A stretch of DNA of 48,029 bases from Rhodobacterales bacterium. GTDB taxonomy: Bacteria > Pseudomonadota > Alphaproteobacteria > Rhodobacterales > Rhodobacteraceae. Below the pieces are notes generated by a model. The model saw only the letters and a list, made by a program, of their open reading frames with translations, was not told the origin of the DNA and did no database searches. The stretch covers positions 1-48,029 of the forward strand of contig PDSA01000005.1 of the NCBI GenBank assembly GCA_002748285.1, written 5' to 3'. Both the position numbers and the translations under genes were made by a program. Shown one piece after another: positions 1 through 9,697 of this stretch; positions within the stretch are counted from its first letter, which is position 1; each line of letters starts with the position of its first letter.

Positions 1-99
<99 letters not shown>

Positions 100-182
100 T
101 TAGCGGCACCTCATTTTTGTGGGCCCATGGCCCTTTGCAATATGGCGCTCGCGTTAATGGGTTAGACAGGAAAAATCAAGCA

Positions 183-773
183 TCACTTGCCGGTTTTCGC
201 CCTGGCAACCGGACGGGCGGTGGTTTTTGTGACTTCTGCGCTCTCAAACCACTGCTTGTTGTCCAGCAACCACTTGTGAATCAACCGGGCGGCGTTGCGC
301 GACAGGTTCTGCATTTGCTCTTGTTTCGAGTTCACCAGACCCGAGCCGACGATGAGTGTCGGCTTTTTCGACTTTTCAAACACCACAAATTGCTTGGGCT
401 TTTCCGTCAGTTTTTTCTGGGTTGCATCGTCCCAGACATTGACGCTGATCATCAGCACCGATTGGGGGGCGGCGACCAACGGAATGCCGGGTTTGGCCAA
501 AACATAGCCATCAATATGCGTGCCCAGATGGAACAGGTGATTGCCCTGATACCGCCCCAGACGGGCTTTGATGGTATCGGCAACTGCGGCTTCCCACTCG
601 GCAGGGGCGGCCTTGCGCGACAGCGGCCCGGCTTTGGCATCCGTGGCTTTGACCACATTATACCCCAACAGGAAATCACCCATGGGCTTAGGCGGCTTGG
701 ACAGATCCTCTTTCCCACCGCAAGCGGCCAACAAGCCCAGCAGAGCGCCACATATCATCATCCGTGCAAACAT
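183..773 (-). CDS. conserved lipoprotein of unknown function
   Basis: A 196-residue protein with a lipoprotein signal: a hydrophobic stretch followed by the lipobox LLAAC at residues 14-18, so Cys18 would be lipidated and the protein anchored in the membrane, facing the periplasm. The mature part has no motif I can name; it ends in a Lys/Thr/Ala-rich tail. An AAAGGATA ribosome-binding site precedes the ATG at 773, which decides the start. The gene begins 24 bases after the end of parC and is probably co-transcribed with it. I do not recognise a function. Confidence 0.8.
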   Translation of the reverse strand: MFARMMICGALLGLLAACGGKEDLSKPPKPMGDFLLGYNVVKATDAKAGPLSRKAAPAEWEAAVADTIKARLGRYQGNHLFHLGTHIDGYVLAKPGIPLVAAPQSVLMISVNVWDDATQKKLTEKPKQFVVFEKSKKPTLIVGSGLVNSKQEQMQNLSRNAARLIHKWLLDNKQWFESAEVTKTTARPVARAKTGK

Positions 774-797
774 CTTGTATCCTTTCCTGCCAGCCCC

Positions 798-2980
798 TTA
801 GGTGAATTTGTTATCCCGAGGGAAACCCCGCGGCGCCATCCGCCCGGCGCTAGCGCGTTTGCCGCTCCATTCGGTCAGATCGGTTTCGGTGCGGGTGCGC
901 CCGGCTGGGTCGAGCCAGCTGAGCCCATCGGCCAGATCAAACGTGGTCACATCCGACAAACCGCCATCCTTGTATTTCTGCAACCGCACCCCTTTGCCGC
1001 GACCCATCACCGGCAGCTCGGTCACCGGATAGACCAGAACCTTGCGGTTTTCGCCGACACAAGCAACGTGATCCCCGACCACCTCTTTGCAGATCATCGC
1101 CCGCACATCACCGCGCACATTCAGCACCTGCTTGCCCGTGCGGGTCTGGGCCAGCACGTCTTTTTCCTCGACAACAAACCCATCGCCAGCAGTCGAAGCC
1201 AACAGCAATTTGCGCCCGTCCTTATGGATGAACAGATCGACGATCTCGGCCTCATTGGGCAAATCCACCATCAGGCGCAGCGGTTCGCCCATGCCGCGGC
1301 CTCCGGGCAGATTGGCCGCCGACAGGGTGTAGAACCGGCCATTGCTGCCAAAGACCAGCAGCCGGTCGGTGGTTTCAGCGTGGAACATGAAGCGACCGGC
1401 ATCGCCATCCTTGAATTTCAGCTCGCGATTCAGGTCGACATGGCCGGCCATCGCCTTGATCCAGCCCATTTTCGAGCAAACCACGGTGATCGGCTCGCGG
1501 TCGATCATCGCCTCAATCGGCACATCCTCGACTTCGCTCACCTCAGCAAACCGGGTGCGCCGGGCACCGCCGGGATAAGCCGGGCCGAATGCTTTGCGGG
1601 TTTCGCGCAGTTGTTCAGCAATACGGGCCCATTGCAGCCCCTCATCCTCCAGCAGATCCTCCAGCTCGGCCCGTTCGATCATCAACGCATCCCGCTCGCG
1701 CACCAGCTCGATTTCTTCCAGACGGCGCAGGCTGCGCAGGCGCATGTTCAGGATCGCATCGACCTGAGCCTCATGTCAATCACCCGGTCCAGATTGAGGA
1801 AGGCGATGATAAAGCCCTCAAGCACCTCAAGCCGCCGGTCGATCTTGTCCAGCCGGTGACGCGAACGGCGTTGCAGCACATCGCGGCGATGGTCGAGAAA
1901 TGCCCGCAGCACCTCTTTCAGGCTGCACACTTTCGGGGTCAGCCCGTCGATCAGCACATTCATGTTCAGGCTGAAACGCACCTCAAGGTCAGACGCCTTG
2001 AACAGCATCCCCATCAAAACATCCGGGTCGACATTCTTGCTGCGGGGTTCCAGAATCAGGCGGATGTCATCGGCGCTCTCGTCACGCACATCGGCCAGAA
2101 TCGGCAGCTTTTTCTGCTGGATCAGCTCGGCCAGCTTTTCGATCAGCTTGGATTTCTGCACCTGATAGGGGATTTCCGTGACCACGATCTGCCACTGCCC
2201 ACGCGCCAGGTGCTCAACCTCATATCTTGAGCGCAACCTGAACGAGCCCCGCCCGGTGCGATAGGCTTGCAGGATGTTTTCCCTAGGCTCGACAATAGTG
2301 CCGCCGGTGGGGAAATCCGGACCAGGGATGTAGTCAAGCAAGGTCTCATCGCGCACATTGGGCGATTTGATCATATGCAGACAGGCATCGCACAGCTCTT
2401 TGATATTATGCGGCGGAATGTTGGTGGCCATGCCCACCGCAATCCCGCTGGAGCCATTGGCCAGCAGATTCGGAAATGTCGCCGGCAGCACCACGGGTTC
2501 GGTCAGGGTGCCGTCATAGTTTTCGCGAAAATCAACGGCGTCCTCGGCCAGCCCTTCCAGCAGAGCTTCGGCTGCGGCGGTCATCCGGGCCTCGGTATAG
2601 CGGGCCGCCGCCGGGTTATCGCCGTCGATATTGCCGAAATTGCCCTGACCATCGACCAGCGGATAGCGCACGTTGAAATCCTGCGCCAGCCGCGCCATCG
2701 CATCGTAAATCGCGGCATCGCCATGTGGGTGGTAATTGCCCATCACATCGCCGGAAATCTTGGCCGATTTGCGAAAGCCACCGGTCGAATTCAGTTTCAG
2801 CTCGCGCATGGCATAAAGGATCCGCCGATGCACAGGCTTGAGCCCATCGCGGGCATCGGGCAAGGCGCGGTGCATGATGGTGGATAAAGCATAGGTCAAA
2901 TACCGCTCGCCCAGCGCGGTGTGCAGGGCTTCGGTGATTTCGCCTGTTTTCTTTTCGGTATCTGGACGCGTGTTACTCAT
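798..2980 (-). pseudogene. parC: DNA topoisomerase IV subunit A, interrupted by an internal out-of-frame deletion
   Basis: Topoisomerase IV subunit A decatenates daughter chromosomes together with ParE. Two reading frames together cover nearly the whole protein. The N-terminal piece (2980 to 1748, 410 residues) carries the GyrA/ParC breakage domain with the catalytic tyrosine in AAARYTEAR (Tyr128). The C-terminal piece (from about 1775 to 798) carries the end of the coiled coil and the beta-pinwheel domain. At 1772-1778 the reading passes from LNLDRVID straight to [14 protein letters not shown], one frame off. The stretch that normally separates these motifs (about 40-50 residues) is missing, so the lost DNA is 3n+1 bases. 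The upstream frame stops at 1748, and the downstream frame has a TGA at the junction, so read-through is not possible. parC is normally essential, so this is either a sequence or assembly error or a real loss. Confidence 0.85.
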
Positions 2981-3112
2981 GACACAGGTGATAACCGCGC
3001 CACAGTCTCAGGACAAGAAACAAAGCGCAACTTTACGGCAGCAATGCAAATCCTGTATCATCCGAATCACCGTAACAGGTTCAGGCCGCTGCTGGCCTTT
3101 GGGGGGAATAAG

Positions 3113-3631
3113 ATGATACGTTTGACAATGCTGCTCGCAGCGGTGATTTGGGTTGCCATGATTCTTGCGCCCGAGCTGGAAGAGCCGGTGTTCACCGAAA
3201 TTGCCTCGGCCCCCAAGGCACCCGCACCCGCTCAGGAAACTGCTACGGATGTCACAGTTGCTGCAATCCCGATAAAACCGGCCAAGCCATTGATCTCACT
3301 TAAGAAAGTCGAACCTCTGATCACCGCAGACGAAACCGGGTCCAAGCCCGCGCCGCGTCCGGTTCAGATGGTCTCGGCCCCTCAGACCGTCACCGAGCCG
3401 GTCATCACAACCGAGCCCGAGTCCATCACCCGTTACGTCACCGCCACGCGGGTGAATGTGCGGCAGGGGCCGTCCACGGGCTATGCGGTGCTGGGTCAGG
3501 TGCTGTATGGGCAGGATTTCGAGGTGATCTCGGACCCGGATGACGCGTGGATAAAAATCCGCATCGAAGGCGACGGGATTGAGGGCTATATCGCCAAGCG
3601 TCTGAGCAGCGAAGAGGATCCATTGCAGTAA
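3113..3631 (+). CDS. SH3-domain protein, membrane-anchored or secreted
   Basis: A 172-residue protein. The chosen ATG at 3113 is preceded by GGGGGGAATAAG and is followed directly by a hydrophobic N-terminal segment (residues 1-19), either an uncleaved anchor or a signal peptide. A Pro/Ala/Lys-rich linker (about 25-105) follows. The C-terminal 65 residues form a bacterial SH3 domain (SH3_3 type), visible in ATRVNVRQGPSTGYAVLGQV and the closing GYIAKRL. Such domains usually bind peptidoglycan or cell-wall peptides. The gene is divergent from parC, with 132 bases between the starts, and is followed by a terminator hairpin. The exact role is unknown. Confidence 0.8.
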   Translation: MIRLTMLLAAVIWVAMILAPELEEPVFTEIASAPKAPAPAQETATDVTVAAIPIKPAKPLISLKKVEPLITADETGSKPAPRPVQMVSAPQTVTEPVITTEPESITRYVTATRVNVRQGPSTGYAVLGQVLYGQDFEVISDPDDAWIKIRIEGDGIEGYIAKRLSSEEDPLQ

Positions 3632-3664
3632 CGGGCCACGCTGTTCAAGGGGCACAAAACGGAG

Positions 3665-3700
3665 GGCTTGCCGCCGATCTCGGGGCAAGCCTTTATGTTT
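3665..3700 (+). terminator. rho-independent terminator after the SH3-domain gene
   Basis: The arms GGCTTGCC (3665-3672) and GGCAAGCC (3684-3691) pair perfectly around an 11-base loop and are followed by a T-rich stretch. It lies between the convergent ends of the SH3 gene and the malic enzyme gene. Confidence 0.75.
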
Positions 3701-5980
3701 TTAACCATATTTCGCAACCGGCGTTCCGGCCAGCGCTGACATATTCAACAAGCCGCGCGTGGTGATCGAAGAGGTCACGATATGCGCCCGGTTGCCCATC
3801 CCCATCAGGGTCGGGCCGACCTCAAGCCCCATGCCGCGCACTTTCAGGATGTTGCGCACGCCCGAAGCCGCATCGGTATTGGCAAAGATCAGCACATTCG
3901 CCGCCCCGTCAAAACGGGCATCGGGGAAGATGCGCTCGCGCACCTTGGCATCAAGCGCGGCGTCGATATGCATTTCGCCTTCATAGTCAAAATCACGCGG
4001 TTCGCTGTCCAGAATTTCCAGCGCCGCCCGCATCCGGTTGCCGGTGTCGCAGTTCAGATTGCCAAATTGCGAATAGGAACACAGCGCCACCTTGGGCGCG
4101 ACCCCGAAACGGCGCACATGCCGGGCGGTGGCAATCACCGTTTCAGCAATTTGCGCCGGAGTAGGCTGCGGATGCACATGGGTATCGGCAATAAACAGCG
4201 GCCCTTTTTCGAGGATCATCAGCGATAGCGCCCCGATCGGTTTCAGATCCGGCGTGCCCAGAATTTGGTTAACGTAATTCAGATGCCACTGATACTGGCC
4301 AAATGTGCCGCAGATCAGGCTGTCAGCATGAGACAGATGCACCATGATCGCGCCAATCGCCGTGGTGTTGGTGCGCAAAATCGCCTGCGCCGTTTGCGGT
4401 GTCACCCCACGGCGGGCCATCAATCCGTGATAGCTTTCCCAGTATTCGCGAAACCGCGGATCGTCCTGAGGGTTCACCAGCTCAAAATCCCGCCCGATCT
4501 GCATCGGCAACCCGGCCTTTTTGCAACGATATTCCACCACATCGGGGCGGCCAATCAGAATTGGCTTATCCGTGGTTTCATCCAGCATGGCACAGGCGGC
4601 GCGCAAGACGCGTTCGTCCTCGCCCTCGGCAAACACGATGCGGCGGCTGGAGCTGCGGGCGGCTTCGAACACCGGCCGCATGATCAGCGCCGATTTGAAC
4701 ACCGCGCTGTCCAGCCCCTCTTTATACGCCTCCAGATCGGTCACCGGTCTGGCCGCCACGCCGCTTTCATGGGCCGCTTGCACAACGGCACTGGCCACAA
4801 CGCCCCTCAGGCGTGGGTCAAACGGTTTGGGGATCAGATAATCCGGGCCAAACATCATGGTTTCGCCGCGATAGGCTTCGGCGGCTTCGGCCGAAGTGGT
4901 TTGCCGCGCCAGCTGCGCAATCCCGCGAATGCAGGCCAGTTGCATTTCGTCATTGATCTCGGTGGCTCCGGCATCCAGAGCGCCCCTGAAAATGAACGGA
5001 AAGCACAGCACATTATTGACCTGATTGGGGAAATCCGAACGCCCCGTGGCGATGATCGCATCCGGGGCGACCTGACGCACCTCATCGGGCATGATTTCGG
5101 GCGTTGGATTGGCCAGGGCGAACACAATCGGCCGTTTCGCCATTTTCGCCACCATATCCGGCGTCAACACCCCCGGCCCGGACAGGCCTAGGAACATGTC
5201 CGCCCCTTCGATCACCTGCTCTAACCGGCGCAGATCGGTCTCTTGCGCATAGGCGGCCTTTTGCGGAGTCATATCCTCTTGCCGCCCCTGATACACCAGC
5301 CCGTTAATATCACACAGCCAGACATTCTCGCGCTTTACGCCCAGTTTAAGCAGCATGTTCAGACAGGCAATCCCCGCCGCCCCGCCGCCGGTGGACACCA
5401 CCTTGATGTCAGAAAATTCCTTGCCCGTCACATGCAGCGCATTGGTCGCCGCCGCGCCGACCACAATCGCGGTGCCGTGCTGATCGTCATGGAACACCGG
5501 GATATTCATCCGCTCGCGGCACAGCTTTTCCACGATAAAGCAATCCGGTGCCTTGATGTCCTCAAGATTGATCGCGCCAAAGGTGGGTTCCAATGCGCAA
5601 ATGATGTCGGCCATGCGCTCGGGGTCAGATTCATTCAGCTCAATGTCGAAACAATCAATGTTGGCGAATTTCTTGAACAAAACCGCCTTGCCCTCCATCA
5701 CCGGCTTGGCCGCCAGCGCCCCGATATTGCCCAGTCCCAAAACTGCCGAGCCATTCGTGACCACGCCCACCAGATTGCCCTTGGCAGTATAGCGGCTGGC
5801 GTTGGCGGCATCGGCTTTGATCTCAAGACAGGCTTCGGCCACGCCGGGGGAATAGGCCAGCGCCAGATCCTGCCCATTGGCCATCGGCTTGGTCGCGCGG
5901 ATCTCGAGCTTGCCGGGTTTGGGCATTTCGTGATAGGTCAGCGCATCCTGCCGAAAGTGGTTTTTATGTGAATCTGTCAC
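3701..5980 (-). CDS. maeB: NADP-dependent malic enzyme with C-terminal phosphotransacetylase-like domain
   Basis: A 759-residue MaeB-type malic enzyme: (S)-malate + NADP+ to pyruvate + CO2 + NADPH. The N-terminal 420 residues form the malic enzyme part, with the malate-binding segment around ALAYSPGVAEACL and the Rossmann motif VSTGGGAAGIACL. The C-terminal 320 residues resemble phosphate acetyl/butyryltransferase, which in this family has a regulatory role. The length is typical. I place the start at the GTG at 5980 because AAGGAAACGCC precedes it and the protein then begins TDSHKNHFRQDALTYHEMPK as in relatives; an in-frame TTG at 6001 is less likely. A short inverted repeat lies just upstream. 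Confidence 0.93.
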   Translation of the reverse strand: MTDSHKNHFRQDALTYHEMPKPGKLEIRATKPMANGQDLALAYSPGVAEACLEIKADAANASRYTAKGNLVGVVTNGSAVLGLGNIGALAAKPVMEGKAVLFKKFANIDCFDIELNESDPERMADIICALEPTFGAINLEDIKAPDCFIVEKLCRERMNIPVFHDDQHGTAIVVGAAATNALHVTGKEFSDIKVVSTGGGAAGIACLNMLLKLGVKRENVWLCDINGLVYQGRQEDMTPQKAAYAQETDLRRLEQVIEGADMFLGLSGPGVLTPDMVAKMAKRPIVFALANPTPEIMPDEVRQVAPDAIIATGRSDFPNQVNNVLCFPFIFRGALDAGATEINDEMQLACIRGIAQLARQTTSAEAAEAYRGETMMFGPDYLIPKPFDPRLRGVVASAVVQAAHESGVAARPVTDLEAYKEGLDSAVFKSALIMRPVFEAARSSSRRIVFAEGEDERVLRAACAMLDETTDKPILIGRPDVVEYRCKKAGLPMQIGRDFELVNPQDDPRFREYWESYHGLMARRGVTPQTAQAILRTNTTAIGAIMVHLSHADSLICGTFGQYQWHLNYVNQILGTPDLKPIGALSLMILEKGPLFIADTHVHPQPTPAQIAETVIATARHVRRFGVAPKVALCSYSQFGNLNCDTGNRMRAALEILDSEPRDFDYEGEMHIDAALDAKVRERIFPDARFDGAANVLIFANTDAASGVRNILKVRGMGLEVGPTLMGMGNRAHIVTSSITTRGLLNMSALAGTPVAKYG

Positions 5981-6004
5981 GGCGTTTCCTTGATATTGCA
6001 AAAC

Positions 6005-6022
6005 TAGTTTAATGCTAAACTA
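6005..6022. promoter_or_regulatory. inverted repeat upstream of maeB, possible operator
   Basis: TAGTTTA ATGC TAAACTA is a perfect 7-bp inverted repeat centred about 34 bases upstream of the maeB start, in AT-rich DNA unlike its surroundings. Position and symmetry fit a dimeric repressor or activator site. The cognate regulator is not in the window. Confidence 0.4.
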
Positions 6023-6137
6023 ATTTGAAACCTGCCGGATGTCACCTGTGAAATTGGCATTTGCGGCCTGAGGGCAAATGGGGTTGCATCCGATGCACGA
6101 CAGGCGCAAAGTCGGGGTTCAAGGCAAAGGGATCCAA

Positions 6138-6527
6138 ATGTTAAAAGCAGCCAAAGCCGCGCGTGAAAATGCTTATGCACCTTATTCCGGGTTCAAGGTT
6201 GGGGCGGCGTTGCGTGCGGCTTCGGGAAAAATCTATGCCGGGTGCAATGTGGAAAATGCGGCTTATCCTGAGGGGATTTGCGCCGAGGCGGGCGCGATTG
6301 CGGCGATGGTTGCGGCGGGCGAGGTTGAGCTGACCGAAATCACCATCATCGCAGACAGCCCGCTGCCGATCACCCCCTGCGGCGGGTGCCGTCAGAAATT
6401 GGCCGAATTTGGCCGGCCCGAACTGGTCGTGACCATGGCCACCACTGCCGGAGACTGCCAGAAAATGACTCTGGCCCAGCTGCTGCCCGGCGCGTTTGGC
6501 GCGGCACATATGGACGCTGACACATGA
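6138..6527 (+). CDS. cdd: cytidine deaminase
   Basis: A 129-residue homotetrameric-type cytidine deaminase converting (deoxy)cytidine to (deoxy)uridine. The zinc site is visible: Cys48 and the catalytic Glu50 in GICAEAGA, and Cys81/Cys84 in TPCGGC. The N-terminus ARENAYAPYSGFKVGAAL is typical of the family. I prefer the ATG at 6138 (AAAGGGATC upstream) over an upstream in-frame ATG at 6078, which would add an unrelated 20-residue tail. It is the first gene of a salvage operon; its stop overlaps the deoA start (ATGA). Confidence 0.93.
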   Translation: MLKAAKAARENAYAPYSGFKVGAALRAASGKIYAGCNVENAAYPEGICAEAGAIAAMVAAGEVELTEITIIADSPLPITPCGGCRQKLAEFGRPELVVTMATTAGDCQKMTLAQLLPGAFGAAHMDADT

Positions 6528-7834
6528 CCGACGCCCGCAGCATCCTGACCCGTTTGCGCGACAAACAGCCGCTGGATCAGGCGGATTTATCTTGGTTTGC
6601 CAATGGGTTGGCCTCGGGCCGAGTCAGTGATGCGCAGGCCGGAGCCTTTGCCATGGCCGCGCTGCTCAACGGTCTGTCCGAGGCCGAAAAACGGGCGCTG
6701 ACCCTTGCGATGCGCGACAGCGGCGAGGTTTTGCATTGGGACATGCCCGGCCCGGTGCTGGACAAGCATTCGACCGGAGGCATCGGCGATGTGGTTTCGC
6801 TCCCTCTGGCCCCGGCGCTGGCGGCCTGTGGCGCTTATGTGCCGATGATCTCGGGCCGCAGTCTGGGGCATACCGGCGGCACGCTGGACAAGCTTGACTC
6901 GATCCCCGGCTACAAAACCAACATCAGCATCACCGATCTGCGCCACATTGTCGGCAAGGTCGGCTGTGCCATCGTCAGCGCCACCGATCAGATCGCCCCG
7001 GCGGATAAACGGCTCTATGCCGTGCGTGATGTGACCGCGACGGTGGAAAGCATTGATTTGATCACCGCCTCGATCCTGTCGAAAAAGCTGGCCGCAGGGT
7101 TAGAGCATCTGGTGCTGGATGTGAAATGCGGCAGCGGAGCCTTCATGAAAACCCCCGCTCAGGCCCGCAAGCTGGCGCGCTCGCTGGTGCAGACGGCCAA
7201 TGATGTGGGCTGCAAAACCAGCGCTTTGATCACCGACATGAACCAGCCGCTGGCCAGCGCGGTTGGCAATGCGCTTGAGGTCATGGCCGTGATGGAGGCC
7301 CTAACCGCCGGCCATTGCCACAGCCCCTTGGCCAAAGTCACCATCGCGTTGGGGGTCGAGGTGTTGCTGTTGTCCGGGCTGGCTGAAAATGCGGTTCAGG
7401 CAGAAAGTCAAATGCGCCGGGTGATCGAAAACGGGCGGGCGGCTGAGATTTTCGGCGCGATGATCGCGGCGCAAGGCGGGCCGGCCGATTTCATCGAGCG
7501 CTGGCGCGATCGTCTGCCCTCTGCTCCGGTGGTCATTGATGTGATGGCCCGCCAGAGCGGGCGAGTGTTGGAGATCGACGGGCAGGCTCTAGGCCTTGCT
7601 GTGGTCGGGCTGGGCGGCGGACGGCTGGTGGAAGGGGGGCGGATCAACCCTTCGGTTGGTCTCAGCCGGATGGTGCGGTTGGGTGAGGTGGTGGATGAAT
7701 ACAATCCCCTTGCGCTGATCCATGCCAGCAGCATGGCCGATGCCAAACGCACCGCCAAGGCGGTGCGGGCGGCGATTACCATCGGCGATGGCGCGGCGGA
7801 TGCTCCGGTTTTAATTCGTGAAAGGATTGGATGA
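6524..7834 (+). CDS. deoA: thymidine phosphorylase
   Basis: A 436-residue enzyme for the phosphorolysis of thymidine (and deoxyuridine) to the base and 2-deoxyribose 1-phosphate. Phosphate-binding residues lie in KHSTGGIGD (81-89), and the family signature around GHTGGTLDKLD is at 115-125. The length matches E. coli DeoA. The start overlaps the end of cdd by four bases and the stop overlaps the start of deoB, so translation is probably coupled. Its product feeds DeoB. Confidence 0.95.
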   Translation: MTDARSILTRLRDKQPLDQADLSWFANGLASGRVSDAQAGAFAMAALLNGLSEAEKRALTLAMRDSGEVLHWDMPGPVLDKHSTGGIGDVVSLPLAPALAACGAYVPMISGRSLGHTGGTLDKLDSIPGYKTNISITDLRHIVGKVGCAIVSATDQIAPADKRLYAVRDVTATVESIDLITASILSKKLAAGLEHLVLDVKCGSGAFMKTPAQARKLARSLVQTANDVGCKTSALITDMNQPLASAVGNALEVMAVMEALTAGHCHSPLAKVTIALGVEVLLLSGLAENAVQAESQMRRVIENGRAAEIFGAMIAAQGGPADFIERWRDRLPSAPVVIDVMARQSGRVLEIDGQALGLAVVGLGGGRLVEGGRINPSVGLSRMVRLGEVVDEYNPLALIHASSMADAKRTAKAVRAAITIGDGAADAPVLIRERIG

Positions 7835-8955
7835 TGGCGCGGGCTTTTTTGGTGGTTCTGGACAGTGTCGGCTGTGGCGGGGCCACCGATGCCGATCTGT
7901 TTTTCAATGGCGAGACCCCCGATACCGGTGCCAACACGTTGGGCCATATCGCTCAGGCTTGTGCCGCGGGCCGGGCCGAGGAGGGGCGCAGTGGCCCGCT
8001 AAAGGTGCCGCATCTCGATCAGCTGGGGCTAGGGGCGGCGATCCTGCTGGCTTCGGGCGCACAGACACCGGGGCTGTCGGCCACCCCGACCGGATTGTGG
8101 GGGGCGGCCAGTGAGGTTTCGATGGGCAAAGACACGCCCTCGGGCCATTGGGAACTGGCCGGGGTGCCTGTGCCGTGGGCGTGGCATTATTTCCCGGATC
8201 AGCCCGAATGTTTCCCCGCCGCACTGGTCGATCAGGTCAAACGCGCCGCCAATGTCGGAGGCATTCTGGGCAACTGTCATGCCTCGGGCACCGCAATCAT
8301 TGACGAGCTGGGCGGCGAACATATGCAGAGCGGCTGGCCGATCTTGCATGGCATGAATGTGGGTCGGGTGATTGCCCGTCCCTTTACCGGCGATCCCGAC
8401 ACCGGCTTTACCCGCACCACCAACCGGCGCGATTTTGCCATGCGGCCTCCGGCGAAAACCCTGTGCGACTGGGTGCAAGATGCGGGGCGCAAGGTGTATG
8501 GCATTGGAAAAATCGGTGATATTTTCTCAATGCAGGGGATCAGCCACAGCTATAAGGGGGCGGATCGCGACCTGATGCAGCACCTGTTACGCCTGCTGGA
8601 TGAGGCCGAGGATGGCAGCCTGACCTTTGCCAATTTCGTTGAGTTTGACGCCAATTATGGCCACCGCCGCGATGTGTCCGGCTATGCCAGAGCATTGGAG
8701 TGGTTTGACAGCTGCCTGCCCGACATGCTGGCCCGCCTACGCCCCGATGATCTGATTATCTTTACCGCCGACCACGGCAACGATCCCACCTGGGTTGGCG
8801 CAGACCACACCCGCGAGCGCGTGCCGGTGATCGGCCATGGCCGTGGGTTGCTGCCAATTGGGCTGTGCGCCTTTGTCGATGTCGCTGCCAGCGTGGCCGC
8901 GCATCTGGGCGTTGCTGCATCCGGGGATGGAAAGAGCTTTCTGAACCCGTTATAA
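7831..8955 (+). CDS. deoB: phosphopentomutase
   Basis: A 374-residue phosphopentomutase that interconverts (deoxy)ribose 1-phosphate and 5-phosphate, the step after DeoA. Alkaline-phosphatase-superfamily metal sites are visible: [10 protein letters not shown] at the N-terminus, [11 protein letters not shown] and DHTRERVPV near the C-terminus, and the phosphorylated threonine in [10 protein letters not shown]. It overlaps the deoA stop (ATGATGG). It is slightly shorter than the E. coli enzyme but complete. Confidence 0.95.
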   Translation: MMARAFLVVLDSVGCGGATDADLFFNGETPDTGANTLGHIAQACAAGRAEEGRSGPLKVPHLDQLGLGAAILLASGAQTPGLSATPTGLWGAASEVSMGKDTPSGHWELAGVPVPWAWHYFPDQPECFPAALVDQVKRAANVGGILGNCHASGTAIIDELGGEHMQSGWPILHGMNVGRVIARPFTGDPDTGFTRTTNRRDFAMRPPAKTLCDWVQDAGRKVYGIGKIGDIFSMQGISHSYKGADRDLMQHLLRLLDEAEDGSLTFANFVEFDANYGHRRDVSGYARALEWFDSCLPDMLARLRPDDLIIFTADHGNDPTWVGADHTRERVPVIGHGRGLLPIGLCAFVDVAASVAAHLGVAASGDGKSFLNPL

Positions 8956-8998
8956 CCGCCCCAGAGATTGCCACCTTTATTGGATTCGGAGCCCTGCC

Positions 8999-9631
8999 AT
9001 GACCCAACATCTGACCGTTGTCGCCCACCCGCTTATTCAACACAAACTGACCCTGATGCGCGAGAAAACCACCTCGACCGCTGTGTTTCGTCAGCTGTTG
9101 CGCGAGATCAGCCAGCTGCTGGCCTATGAGGTGACCCGCAATCTGGACATGACCACCAAGACCATCGAAACGCCGCTTCAGCCCATGGAGGCTCCGGTTC
9201 TGGCGGGCAAGAAACTGGCGCTGATTTCGATTTTGCGCGCCGGCAATGGGCTGCTGGACGGGGTGCATGATCTGATCCCGTCTGCCCGGGTCGGTTTTGT
9301 CGGGCTTTACCGTGACGAAGAGACCCTGCAGCCGGTGCAGTATTACTTCAAAGTCCCCACCGAGCTGAGCGAAAGGCTGGTGATCGCGGTAGATCCGATG
9401 CTGGCAACTGGGAATTCTTCGGTGGCCGCAATTGATCTGCTGAAAGAGGCCGGGGCGAAAAATATCCGCTTCTTGTGTCTGCTGGCCGCGCCCGAAGGGG
9501 TGGCGCGGATGAAAGAGGCGCACCCGGATGTGCCCGTCATCACCGCCGCCTTGGATGAACGTCTGAATGAACAAGGCTACATCGTTCCGGGTCTAGGGGA
9601 TGCGGGTGATCGGATGTTTGGCACTAAATAA
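8999..9631 (+). CDS. upp: uracil phosphoribosyltransferase
   Basis: A 210-residue enzyme converting uracil + PRPP to UMP. The PRPP loop is [10 protein letters not shown] (usually DPMLATGGS), and the C-terminal uracil-binding segment [16 protein letters not shown] is typical. A TCGGAG ribosome-binding site precedes the ATG, 43 bases after deoB. It closes the salvage route: cytidine to uridine (Cdd), nucleoside to base (DeoA), base to UMP (Upp). Confidence 0.96.
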   Translation: MTQHLTVVAHPLIQHKLTLMREKTTSTAVFRQLLREISQLLAYEVTRNLDMTTKTIETPLQPMEAPVLAGKKLALISILRAGNGLLDGVHDLIPSARVGFVGLYRDEETLQPVQYYFKVPTELSERLVIAVDPMLATGNSSVAAIDLLKEAGAKNIRFLCLLAAPEGVARMKEAHPDVPVITAALDERLNEQGYIVPGLGDAGDRMFGTK

Positions 9632-9697
9632 GCCAACATATCCTTTACAAAACCCCGATTGTCTTACATATTGCCCCCATACTGTGTGGGGGGTGAT

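Noticed and set aside
117..1859. 580-codon open frame on the plus strand
   Set aside because: It lies opposite the lipoprotein and parC genes, whose protein families are clear; its composition (Gln/His/Arg-rich) is that of an antisense shadow.
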